Shown here in pieces: positions 18,539 through 26,166 of a DNA stretch of 64,000 nt. The stretch is from Actimicrobium sp047621665 (lineage in GTDB: Bacteria; Pseudomonadota; Gammaproteobacteria; Burkholderiales; Burkholderiaceae_D). Under the pieces are notes generated by a model. It was not told the origin of the DNA. It saw nothing but the letters and a program-made list of their open reading frames with translations, and searched no databases. How positions within the stretch are numbered: the first letter of the stretch is position 1; every line of letters starts with the position of its first letter. The translations under genes were made by a program, and so were the position numbers. The stretch spans positions 18,871 to 82,870 of the forward strand of contig JBLHMB010000010.1 in NCBI GenBank assembly GCA_047621665.1. Reading direction: 5' to 3'.

Positions 18539-18910
18539 TTATAGTGTGTGGGTGGCGCGCGACGAACCGAGTGCTGCGCCAAGTAATTCTTCGATGCGCA
18601 TGCGTACCCGCAAACCGCTGTCGTCCGCCGGCAAATGCACGCCGATACCTTGCGCCTTGTTGTTGTTGGCACCAGCCGGTGTGATCCAGGCGACCTTGCC
18701 GGCAATCGGGTATTTGCTCTGGTCATCCATCAGGCTGAGGATCAGGTAAATTTCGTCACCTAGCCGGTAGGTTTTGTTGGTCGGCACAAAAATCCCGGCA
18801 TTCGTCAGGAAAGGCATGTAAGCCGCATACAGCGCGGATTTTTCCTTGATCGCCAGGGACAGGACAGATGGTCTGCCGATGACCGCCGTTGCTGAGGGAA
18901 GTTCTGCCAT
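18539..18910 (-). CDS. pilZ: PilZ-domain protein
   Basis: A 123-residue PilZ-domain protein. Landmarks are RPSVLSLAIKEKSALYAAYMPF, GGIFVPT-like AGIFVPTNKTYRLGDEI, GKVAWITPAGANNNKAQGIGVHL. The canonical c-di-GMP residues RxxxR and D/NxSxxG are not evident, matching the PilZ ortholog that acts in type IV pilus assembly rather than as a c-di-GMP receptor. ATG 18910 is chosen over an upstream TTG at 18916. The gene lies 12 bases after holB, the usual place for pilZ. Confidence 0.85.
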   Translation of the reverse strand: MAELPSATAVIGRPSVLSLAIKEKSALYAAYMPFLTNAGIFVPTNKTYRLGDEIYLILSLMDDQSKYPIAGKVAWITPAGANNNKAQGIGVHLPADDSGLRVRMRIEELLGAALGSSRATHTL

Positions 18911-18922
18911 AAACAAGACGTC

Positions 18923-19972
18923 CTAAGAAAAGAGATGCAGGTAATCGAGCAACATGTCCTCGATGAACAATCTGGGCGCCAACGGGTGCTGTGCAATTGC
19001 ACGACGCTCGCGGGCCAGCTCGATGGCTTTCAACAAATCCGGTAAAGCGATCCGCGCGGCCAGTGCAACAAGTTCATTGTGCCTGCGTGGATAGTAACGG
19101 AGTTTGCCACTGAGCTTGACTGAAAACATATCATGCAACCAGCGTTGCAGGCAGACGACGAGCTCCACCACCGGTGCTTTCTGCAGTTTCTCGGCAACTT
19201 TCAGCGCCGCCTCGACCGATGGTCGTGCCAGCATCCCCAGCAATTCATCCTGATGATCATGCGAACCCGCCTGCGCCAGTTCGCGCGCAGCTAAAGGCGC
19301 ACCGCCCTGCTCAGCCAGCCACATGTCGCCATCCCTGACCTGCTGTTGCGCGAGCCAGGCCAGCGCCACCGTTGTCGAAGGCATCGGCAACGCCAACTTG
19401 CGACAGCGCGACAGGATAGTCGGCAGCAACCGGTCCAGGCTGTTCGACACCATCAGGAACACCGTCTCCGGTGGTGGTTCTTCCAGCGTCTTGAGCAGTG
19501 CATTGGCCGAAATCGTGTTCAATGCCTCGGCCGGATACAGCAGCACAACGCGCTTGCCGTTGCGGTGGGTCGAGATATTCATGAAATCGGCCAACGCCCG
19601 GATTTGTTCGATGCGAATTTCCTTCGACGGCGTCTTGCTGGACTTGGCGGTTTTCTTTTCCTCGCCGGCCCCGGCACCCTCGCCGTCATCGGCAACATCG
19701 CCACCGTCGAGAATTTCAGGCCGTACGCGACGGTAATCGGGATGCGCATACTGCCCGAACCAGCCGCACGACAGGCACGTGCCGCACGCATGACCATCGC
19801 TTTGCGGACTCTCGCACAACAGCGATGCCGCATAGGCTTCGGCGAAATCGGTCTTGCCGATGCCCTTGTTTCCATACAAAAGAATGGCGTGCGGCAGCCG
19901 TCCGCGCAACGCGTGCAACTGTTGCCAGGCATCCTCTTGCCACGGGTAGATCGTCAGCGCCATACGCAACAT
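18923..19972 (-). CDS. holB: DNA polymerase III subunit delta'
   Basis: A 349-residue clamp-loader subunit. The AAA+ domain has the P-loop-like GNKGIGKTDF, a four-cysteine zinc module (CESPQ...CGTCLSCGWF) and the SRC motif in ILSRCRKL. A charged Lys/Glu-rich insertion (about residues 94-112) follows the zinc module. It loads the sliding clamp together with the gamma/tau and delta subunits. ATG 19972 and ATG 19963 are both possible starts; no clear ribosome-binding site decides. It follows tmk after 45 bases. Confidence 0.93.
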   Translation of the reverse strand: MLRMALTIYPWQEDAWQQLHALRGRLPHAILLYGNKGIGKTDFAEAYAASLLCESPQSDGHACGTCLSCGWFGQYAHPDYRRVRPEILDGGDVADDGEGAGAGEEKKTAKSSKTPSKEIRIEQIRALADFMNISTHRNGKRVVLLYPAEALNTISANALLKTLEEPPPETVFLMVSNSLDRLLPTILSRCRKLALPMPSTTVALAWLAQQQVRDGDMWLAEQGGAPLAARELAQAGSHDHQDELLGMLARPSVEAALKVAEKLQKAPVVELVVCLQRWLHDMFSVKLSGKLRYYPRRHNELVALAARIALPDLLKAIELARERRAIAQHPLAPRLFIEDMLLDYLHLFS

Positions 19973-20017
19973 ACCAGTTTGAGGTGAATCATCAGACGGG
20001 TTCTTTCCTGTTCAGTT

Positions 20018-20635
20018 TCACAAGGTGGCAACGATTGCCGCCAAGGCAACGCGTACCTCGTCCATCGATTGCGTCGAGTCGATAATCCGGAAGCGCGCCG
20101 GGAATTGCGCCGCACGGCGCAAATATTCGCCGCGCACGCCGGCAAAAAATTCCTCTTGCTCCTGCTCGAACTTGTCCAGAGAACGGGTCGCGTCGAGTCG
20201 TCGGCGTGCCACCTCCAGCGGCACATCGAACAGCAGGGTCAAATCAGGTTGCAAATCCGGATGGACCCAGTGTTCAAGCTGCTCCAGCTTGGCTAGCGAC
20301 AGATGCCGCCCGCCGCCCTGATAAGCAAACGTCGCATCAGTGAAGCGATCCGAAATCACCCAGTCGCCGCGCGCCAGTGCCGGCTCGATGACTTGCGCCA
20401 GATGCTCGCGCCGGCTGGCAAACATCAGTAGCGCTTCCGTTTCGAGGTGCATTTTCTGGTGTAACAGCAGCGTGCGCAATTGCTCGCCAAGTGCGGTGCC
20501 GCCGGGCTCGCGCGTGCTGGTCACAGCAATTGCGCGCGCTTCCAGCAGGCCAACGACGAAGCCGATGTGACTCGACTTACCGGCACCGTCGATACCTTCG
20601 AAGGTAATGAATCGAGGCTTATTGAGAGATGACAT
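20018..20635 (-). CDS. tmk: Thymidylate kinase
   Basis: A 205-residue nucleotide kinase converting dTMP to dTDP. The P-loop is FEGIDGAGKSSH, the substrate-binding DRF motif is in VISDRFTDATFAYQGGGR, and TREPGGTALGEQLR matches the dTMP site. The ATG at 20635 gives the standard start MSSLNKPRFITFEG; longer in-frame readings into mltG are rejected. It is 10 bases downstream of mltG and 45 bases upstream of holB. Confidence 0.96.
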   Translation of the reverse strand: MSSLNKPRFITFEGIDGAGKSSHIGFVVGLLEARAIAVTSTREPGGTALGEQLRTLLLHQKMHLETEALLMFASRREHLAQVIEPALARGDWVISDRFTDATFAYQGGGRHLSLAKLEQLEHWVHPDLQPDLTLLFDVPLEVARRRLDATRSLDKFEQEQEEFFAGVRGEYLRRAAQFPARFRIIDSTQSMDEVRVALAAIVATL

Positions 20636-20645
20636 CGGCTGGCTT

Positions 20646-21635
20646 CTAACGCTGGTAGCGGTTGACTGCGCGATTATGGTCGGGCAGGTTACTGGAAAAA
20701 ACACTGGTGCCATCACCGCGCGCCACAAAATACAGCGCATCGGTGCGCTCCGGCCGGAGCGCGGCATTGAGTGCATCGTTGCCCGGCAACGCAATCGGCG
20801 ACGGCGGTAATCCCACCCGTAAATACGTATTGAACGGCGTATCAGTGAGCAGATCGCGCTTGCGGATATTGCCTTTGAATTTTTCGCCCATGCCATAAAT
20901 AACGGTTGGATCCGTTTGCAGCAGCATGCCTATTTTCAGGCGGTTGACGAACACACCGGCAATCAGGCCGCGCTCGGCTTTCTGGCCGGTTTCTTTTTCG
21001 ATGATCGATGCCATCGTCAAGGCTTCGTAGGGAGACTTGTACGGCAACGTGATGTCGCGTTGCGCCCAGGCCTGATCGAGCCGCGACAGCATGGCCGCAT
21101 GTGCCTGCCGATACACCTGCAGTTCACTGGCTCCGGTGGCGAACAGGTAGGTGTCCGGGAAAAACAACCCCTCCGGCACCTGGTAATCGGTCGTGACTTT
21201 GGCGAGTAATTCCTTGTCCGTCAGTGCCAGCGTGTCGTGCTTGAGGGCGGGATTATCAGCCACGGCCTGGCGCATCTGGCGAAATGTCCAGCCCTCGATA
21301 ATGACCAGCGACTCCTGCGCAAATTCGCCGCGCACCAGTTGTCCGATCAGCAGGTGTGGTGTGGTGCCGGGCTTGAGCGAATAATGTCCGGCCTTGATCT
21401 GACCTTCTTTGCCGGTCAGTCGCACCAGTACTTCGAACAGCAGGGGTTGCAATGCAATGTGCCGGGCAGCGATTTGATCTGCCGCGCTGCGCAGACCACT
21501 GCCGGGTTCGATGGCGAAATCCACGGCAGGCTGTCCGGGCGCCAAAACAGGTTGCGCTGCCCAGTAAGCAAAGCCCCCCACGGCGCCCAATATCGCCACG
21601 GTGAATAGCCAGAATAGTGTCTTTAAAAATCTCAT
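20646..21635 (-). CDS. mltG: Endolytic murein transglycosylase MltG
   Basis: A 329-residue inner-membrane enzyme that cuts nascent peptidoglycan strands. An N-terminal membrane helix (about 5-27) is followed by a LysM-like subdomain and the YceG/MltG catalytic domain. The catalytic Glu lies in ALTMASIIEKETGQ; PEGLFFPDTY, LLQTDPTVIYG and TPFNTYLRVGLPPSPI are family signatures. It heads the minus-strand tmk-holB-pilZ-tatD cluster and shares a 99-base intergenic region with the divergent ygfZ. Confidence 0.95.
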   Translation of the reverse strand: MRFLKTLFWLFTVAILGAVGGFAYWAAQPVLAPGQPAVDFAIEPGSGLRSAADQIAARHIALQPLLFEVLVRLTGKEGQIKAGHYSLKPGTTPHLLIGQLVRGEFAQESLVIIEGWTFRQMRQAVADNPALKHDTLALTDKELLAKVTTDYQVPEGLFFPDTYLFATGASELQVYRQAHAAMLSRLDQAWAQRDITLPYKSPYEALTMASIIEKETGQKAERGLIAGVFVNRLKIGMLLQTDPTVIYGMGEKFKGNIRKRDLLTDTPFNTYLRVGLPPSPIALPGNDALNAALRPERTDALYFVARGDGTSVFSSNLPDHNRAVNRYQR

Positions 21636-21734
21636 CAGTTTCAGGGTTCCGACACGATGTCATCCCCGCATCTATAATCAACTCGGAATGATAAACGCAT
21701 AACCCAAAACCCTACGGACTTTATAAGGGAAACC

Positions 21735-22751
21735 ATGACCAACTGGCACCAATTCATCGAGCAGGAAAACCAGCTTTCCGGCGCGCCCGCAGTTGCGGCC
21801 GACGCTTCGTCCGGCAACTTCTTTTCTGCACTGACCGACCTCGGCATCATCGCCTTCGAAGGCGATGATGCCGCCAATTTTCTGCACAACCAACTGACCA
21901 ATGATGTCGAGCATCTCGGGCTGGACGAAGCCCGTCTGGCTGGTTACTGCACACCGAAAGGCCGGCTGCTGGCATCCTTCCTGATGTGGCGCAATGCCGG
22001 CGCGATCATGCTCGAACTGGCGCGCGACATCCAGCCGTCCATCCAGAAACGCCTGCAAATGTTTGTCATGCGCGCCAAGGCGAAAAGCACCGACATCACC
22101 GAATCGAATGCCCTCATCGGACTGGGCGGCGACGCCGTTGGCACCGCCCTGGCAAGCTGGTTCCCGCTACTGCCGGCCGCGCCCTACGCGAAAGTCGAGA
22201 ACGCTGCTGGTACGCTGATCCGTCTGGCCGATGCCGGTACGATGGCACGCTATCAATGGATCACGACACCGGAAACAGCCATCGCCGCCTGGCCGCAACT
22301 GAAAACAACCCTGCATCAAGCGGGCACCGAACAATGGCGATTGACCGAAATCCTCGCCGCCGTGCCGCACATCACGCTGGCCACCCAGGAAAAATTTGTT
22401 CCGCAAATGGTCAATCTGGAAGCCATCGGCGGTGTCAATTTCCGCAAAGGCTGCTATCCCGGCCAGGAAATCGTTGCGCGCAGCCAGTATCTGGGCAAGC
22501 TCAAGCGCCGCACGATGCCGGCCTCGGTGAGTGCAGCAGAGGTAACTGCCGGCATGGAAGTATTTGCCGCGGGCGACCCGGAGCAACCGTGCGGCATGAT
22601 CGTCAATGCCGCGCGCGACCAAGCCGGGCTGTTTCACTGCCTGGTTGAAATCAAGACGGCCACCCTGGACACAGATACAGTCCATCTGGGCGTACAAGGC
22701 CCCGTTTTGCACTTTACTGCCCTGCCTTACGCACTGCCTGACACCGTTTGA
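21735..22751 (+). CDS. ygfZ: Folate-binding protein YgfZ
   Basis: A 338-residue protein of the GcvT-like fold that binds tetrahydrofolate and supports maturation or repair of certain Fe-S enzymes. The diagnostic motif KGCYPGQEIVAR, with the functional cysteine, is intact, followed by QYLGKLKRR. FLHNQLTNDVEHLGL and GYCTPKGRLLASF are further family landmarks. It starts 99 bases from the divergent mltG. Confidence 0.94.
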   Translation: MTNWHQFIEQENQLSGAPAVAADASSGNFFSALTDLGIIAFEGDDAANFLHNQLTNDVEHLGLDEARLAGYCTPKGRLLASFLMWRNAGAIMLELARDIQPSIQKRLQMFVMRAKAKSTDITESNALIGLGGDAVGTALASWFPLLPAAPYAKVENAAGTLIRLADAGTMARYQWITTPETAIAAWPQLKTTLHQAGTEQWRLTEILAAVPHITLATQEKFVPQMVNLEAIGGVNFRKGCYPGQEIVARSQYLGKLKRRTMPASVSAAEVTAGMEVFAAGDPEQPCGMIVNAARDQAGLFHCLVEIKTATLDTDTVHLGVQGPVLHFTALPYALPDTV

Positions 22752-22772
22752 TCAATGGAGACACGCACTGCC

Positions 22773-23060
22773 ATGGATATCTACGTCTATTACTCAATCC
22801 GCACCGATGATGCGGCACTGGCCCGGCAGCGGGTCGACACCTTGCAGCAGCGTCTTAATGCCGGCTACGATATCCGTTCCCGGCTGCGACGCCAGCCGGA
22901 AGAAAAAAACGGCCTGCAAACCTGGATGGAAATTTATCTGGCCGTTCCTGCCGGCTTCGAGGACGTCATTGAACGCGCTGCAGCCGAAGAAGGCGTCACC
23001 GCGATGGCGCAGGGTTCCCGTCACGTTGAACAATTCGTGGAGGTAACCACATGTGCCTGA
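22773..23060 (+). CDS. DUF4936 family protein
   Basis: A 95-residue protein, MDIYVYYSIRTDDAALARQR..., matching the DUF4936 family of unknown function, which I recall beside ygfZ in betaproteobacteria. The ATG at 22773 has GGAG about 10 bases upstream; an in-frame ATG at 22755 has no ribosome-binding site. It resembles a small ferredoxin-like alpha/beta fold with a Arg-rich middle (SRLRRQPEEKNG). Its end overlaps the NRDE gene by 10 bases, so the three genes form one unit. Confidence 0.75.
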   Translation: MDIYVYYSIRTDDAALARQRVDTLQQRLNAGYDIRSRLRRQPEEKNGLQTWMEIYLAVPAGFEDVIERAAAEEGVTAMAQGSRHVEQFVEVTTCA

Positions 23061-23776
23061 TCACTTTTGCCTGGCATGTCGTTCCGGGTATGCCACTCAT
23101 TGCGACCGGCAACCGCGACGAATACCACAACCGGCCGGCCGCCCCCGCAGGATGGTGGAGTGACAGCCCGCTGGTTTTTGCCGGGCGCGATCTGCAAGGC
23201 GGCGGCACCTGGATGGGGGTTACCCAGACCGGGCGCTTCGCAGCCTTGACCAATGTCCGCGCGCCGGGGGATCAGCGCGACGATGCCAGATCACGCGGCG
23301 AACTGGCAGCCGATTTTTTAACCGGAACGATGAGTGCAAAAGCCTATGTCGCACAGCTGGCGCAGGCCAGTGACGACTACAACGGCTTTAATCTGCTGGT
23401 GGGCGATCAGCATGAACTGATCTGGTATTCGAACCGGGCGGCCGACGACGTGCGCAACGGGCAACCGATTGTGCCGGGGATTTATGGTCTGTCAAATGCC
23501 CGCCTTGATACGCCCTGGCCGAAAGTGGTCCGGACCAAAGCCGAGTTCGCCAGCCTGCTGTGCCAAGGTGCGACCGACGAGGCATTCTTCGAGATGTTGA
23601 CCGACACGCGCAAAGCTTCCGATTGCCGTTTGCCGGAAACCGGACTATCACTCGAACGCGAGCGTGCACTGTCGGCGGTCTGCATCGAAACACCGGACTA
23701 CGGTACCCGCGCATCGACCATTGCCCGACTTGACACAACCGACCGGGCCTCGTTAAGCGAGCGGATAATTTGCTGA
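23051..23776 (+). CDS. NRDE (TANGO2-like) family protein
   Basis: A 241-residue protein of the TANGO2/NRDE family. The N-terminal cysteine (MCLITFAW), the naming motif ATGNRDEYHNRPA and TWMGVTQTGRFAALTNVR are clear. The fold is related to Ntn-hydrolases, with Cys2 as the would-be nucleophile. Members have been linked to haem or lipid handling; the substrate is not established. It is the last gene of the ygfZ unit and is followed by a terminator. Confidence 0.88.
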   Translation: MCLITFAWHVVPGMPLIATGNRDEYHNRPAAPAGWWSDSPLVFAGRDLQGGGTWMGVTQTGRFAALTNVRAPGDQRDDARSRGELAADFLTGTMSAKAYVAQLAQASDDYNGFNLLVGDQHELIWYSNRAADDVRNGQPIVPGIYGLSNARLDTPWPKVVRTKAEFASLLCQGATDEAFFEMLTDTRKASDCRLPETGLSLERERALSAVCIETPDYGTRASTIARLDTTDRASLSERIIC

Positions 23777-23802
23777 CACGTTGAACAGCCAGGGGTTAGT
23801 TC

Positions 23803-23844
23803 AAAAACCGGCCGTCCGCCTTGTGCGACACGGCCGGTTTTTTT
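23803..23844 (+). terminator. Rho-independent terminator
   Basis: An 11-bp stem (AAACCGGCCGT with ACGGCCGGTTT) encloses a 14-base loop and is followed by a run of T residues, shortly after the NRDE gene. The flanking A-run gives it possible function on the reverse strand. Confidence 0.88.
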
Positions 23845-23941
23845 GCGTAGCCGGGAACCGTGGCGACGGTACGGTTACTCAACGAAGACACTTTCGTCAG
23901 TCGCGTCCCGGAACAGGGATCTTGCATGGAGTATCAGAGAA

Positions 23942-24808
23942 ATGCCCAAGGTACATTTTGAGAAGACCGATTACTCCAGACGCAACACGAATCCTGCAAC
24001 GCCACCTGTGCAGCCTCCGGCATCAGCAAACGAAGCGACTGCGGGCTCACGACTTACAGAAAGAAGCATCACTCCTCCTCACCCTGGAACTACAGCTAAC
24101 GCAGTCAACAACATCCCCCCCGAGGAGCAAGCGGAAGTCGCCGCACTGCTTGATACACTCAGAGCGGCACTCGATGACTTGAGTAGCAAGAATGCCAGCC
24201 AACTAAACGAAATCGATGGCGCAACCGCTGCTGCTAATCACCTTCCCGTCAGCCATGCTGCGCCCCCTGCCGAAGCGGGGCATCAGGTTGTGCACAACCC
24301 GCCTCGACCAGCCCTTGACAGAGCAACGCCAGGCAAACAGAACAAGATGTCCGAAGCGATAAGCAACTGCTTTTCGGGACGGGTCGGCACGGTAGCCGGC
24401 GCGCTGGTGTTCGGTATCGTGGTGGTCAGCGCGATCGCGTTGATGTCAGCTTTCCCGCCCGTACTCCTGTTCGGTGCGGTATTCGGCATCGCGGTCGCAG
24501 CAGAAATGTTGAAACCTGTCAGGGAATTTCAAACCGACTTGCACAATCAATACGAAGAAGAAAAATTCAATCACATCAGTCAATCGCAAACCGATTTGCA
24601 CAATCAGCACGAAGAAGACGAGTTCAATCGCCTCCTGGACGACGCTAACGAACAAGAGCAAGAGCTGGACGGATCACTACAATTTCCGGTCGCACCAACG
24701 GCACCACTCCAGCCGCAGATTCCAGCCTTGAGCACGTCCGCACAGCCCGCCACGATCGTTAATCCACTTGGCGCACCGGCACGCGTGGCACAGCGCCCGC
24801 CATTCTGA
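23942..24808 (+). CDS. Unrecognised protein with hydrophobic hairpin and 14-residue repeat
   Basis: A 288-residue protein that I cannot place in a family. Residues 1-60 and 95-135 are Pro/Ala/Thr-rich and probably disordered; 60-82 (EEQAEVAALLDTLRAALDDL) is a likely helix. Residues 148-190 are strongly hydrophobic with a central FPP turn, like a membrane hairpin. After it come two near-identical 14-residue copies, QTDLHNQ(Y/H)EE(E/D)(K/E)FN, at 197-210 and 216-229, and a Pro-rich tail. There is no signal peptide. The ATG at 23942 has GGAG 11 bases upstream. A second protein with the same general plan lies beyond sbcC. The layout resembles proteins exported without a Sec signal, which is only inference. 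Confidence 0.6.
   Translation: MPKVHFEKTDYSRRNTNPATPPVQPPASANEATAGSRLTERSITPPHPGTTANAVNNIPPEEQAEVAALLDTLRAALDDLSSKNASQLNEIDGATAAANHLPVSHAAPPAEAGHQVVHNPPRPALDRATPGKQNKMSEAISNCFSGRVGTVAGALVFGIVVVSAIALMSAFPPVLLFGAVFGIAVAAEMLKPVREFQTDLHNQYEEEKFNHISQSQTDLHNQHEEDEFNRLLDDANEQEQELDGSLQFPVAPTAPLQPQIPALSTSAQPATIVNPLGAPARVAQRPPF
24530..24628 (+). repeat. 57-bp-spaced coding duplication
   Basis: Two 42-base copies (24530-24571 and 24587-24628), separated by 15 bases, encode QTDLHNQYEEEKFN and QTDLHNQHEEDEFN. The copies differ at a few bases, some changing residues and some silent, so the duplication is not brand new. Confidence 0.85.
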
Positions 24809-24921
24809 TTGCCGCCATCCGCACCTACGCTGGTCAGCACCAACCAGGCACCGGTATACTCATGCGCTACTGAGCCACTCCGGCGCAGCCGTAGTTCCGA
24901 TTGCGACGAGAAGGATTCACC

Positions 24922-26166
24922 TTGCGCTTCATCCACACCTCGGACTGGCATCTGGGCCAGACCCTGCATCACTTCGAACGCGGTGCCGAACACCAGCACT
25001 TCCTCGATTGGCTGATCAACACGCTGGAGGCCGAACAGGTCGAGGGCTTGCTGATCTGCGGCGATATTTTCGACAACGCCAATCCGTCGGCCGCTTCACA
25101 AAAACAGCTCTATCGTTTTCTGCAGCAAGCCAAGCAACGCCTCCCGCACCTGAACATCGTCCTTATCGCCGGCAACCATGATTCGCCGGGGCGGCTCGAA
25201 GCGCCTGCGCCGCTGCTGGCCAGTCTCGATGCCAGCGTCACCGGATTTGTGCCGCGTCAGGCCGATGGCAGCATCGATATTGCCCGCCTCGTCGTGCCAC
25301 TGAAAAATCACGCCGGAGACATTGCCGCATGGTGTCTCGCAATTCCATTTCTGCGCCCGGGCGACGTGCCACGCGTCGAGAGCCATGGCGAGGCAGACCC
25401 GTACATGGCCGGCATCGCGCTGCTGTACCGGCAGGTGCTCGAGCACGCACTGACCTTACGCCAGCCCGGTCAGGCCATCATTGCGCTGGGCCATTGCCAC
25501 ATGGTCGGCGGCGATGTCTCGGAAGATTCCGAGCGTCGCATCGTCATCGGCGGCACCGAAGCACTGTCGGCCGGCATCTTCGATCCGGCCATTGCCTATG
25601 CCGCGCTGGGCCATTTGCATCTGGCGCAGCGGGTCGCCAAACAGGATCACCTGCGCTATTGCGGCAGTCCGCTGCCGATGTCGTTTGCCGAGATCAGCTA
25701 TCCGCATCAGGTGTTGCGGGTCGATCTTGATGGGGAGCATGTCGCCGCCATTACCGCGTTGCCTATCCCGCGTGCAGTCGAACTGCTGCGTATTCCGAAG
25801 CAACCGGCACCACTTGCTGACGTGCTCGCCGCGCTGGCCGCGCTCGACCTGCCCGCCACTGACGAGCCGCAACAGATGCCGTATCTGGAAGTGCGCGTGC
25901 GCCTCGACGCACCCGAACCGGGTCTGCGCGCGACCATCGAAGCGGCGCTCGAGGGCAAGCCGGTGCGCCTGGCCCGCATCGATATCAGCATGGCTGCATC
26001 GACCGCGGCCGGCGCGCCCGCACTGTCGCTCGACGAACTCGACCGGCTGCAGCCCGAAGACATTTTCAATCGCCTGTACCTCAGCAAATATGACACCGAG
26101 GCGCCGGCACCCTTACAAGCCGCGTTTGCCGAACTGCTGCTCGGCGCGACCGGAGAATCCGCATGA
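24922..26166 (+). CDS. sbcD: Exonuclease SbcD (Mre11-like nuclease subunit)
   Basis: A 414-residue metallophosphoesterase that forms the SbcCD nuclease with the next gene, cutting hairpins and processing protein-blocked or broken DNA ends. Motifs are FIHTSDWHLGQ, CGDIFDNANPS, IAGNHDSPGRLEA, ALGHCHMVGG and ALGHLHLAQ. The likely start is TTG at 24922, with AAGGA 7 bases before it; this gives the exact family start MRFIHTSDWH. A TTG 21 bases further upstream is less likely. The stop overlaps the sbcC ATG as ATGA. Confidence 0.93.
   Translation: MRFIHTSDWHLGQTLHHFERGAEHQHFLDWLINTLEAEQVEGLLICGDIFDNANPSAASQKQLYRFLQQAKQRLPHLNIVLIAGNHDSPGRLEAPAPLLASLDASVTGFVPRQADGSIDIARLVVPLKNHAGDIAAWCLAIPFLRPGDVPRVESHGEADPYMAGIALLYRQVLEHALTLRQPGQAIIALGHCHMVGGDVSEDSERRIVIGGTEALSAGIFDPAIAYAALGHLHLAQRVAKQDHLRYCGSPLPMSFAEISYPHQVLRVDLDGEHVAAITALPIPRAVELLRIPKQPAPLADVLAALAALDLPATDEPQQMPYLEVRVRLDAPEPGLRATIEAALEGKPVRLARIDISMAASTAAGAPALSLDELDRLQPEDIFNRLYLSKYDTEAPAPLQAAFAELLLGATGESA

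Noticed and set aside
23850..23942. GGAACC-like sequence upstream of the first unknown protein as a possible type III secretion hrp box
   Set aside because: The required downstream CCAC element is absent at the proper spacing, and no paired TTCG boxes were found.
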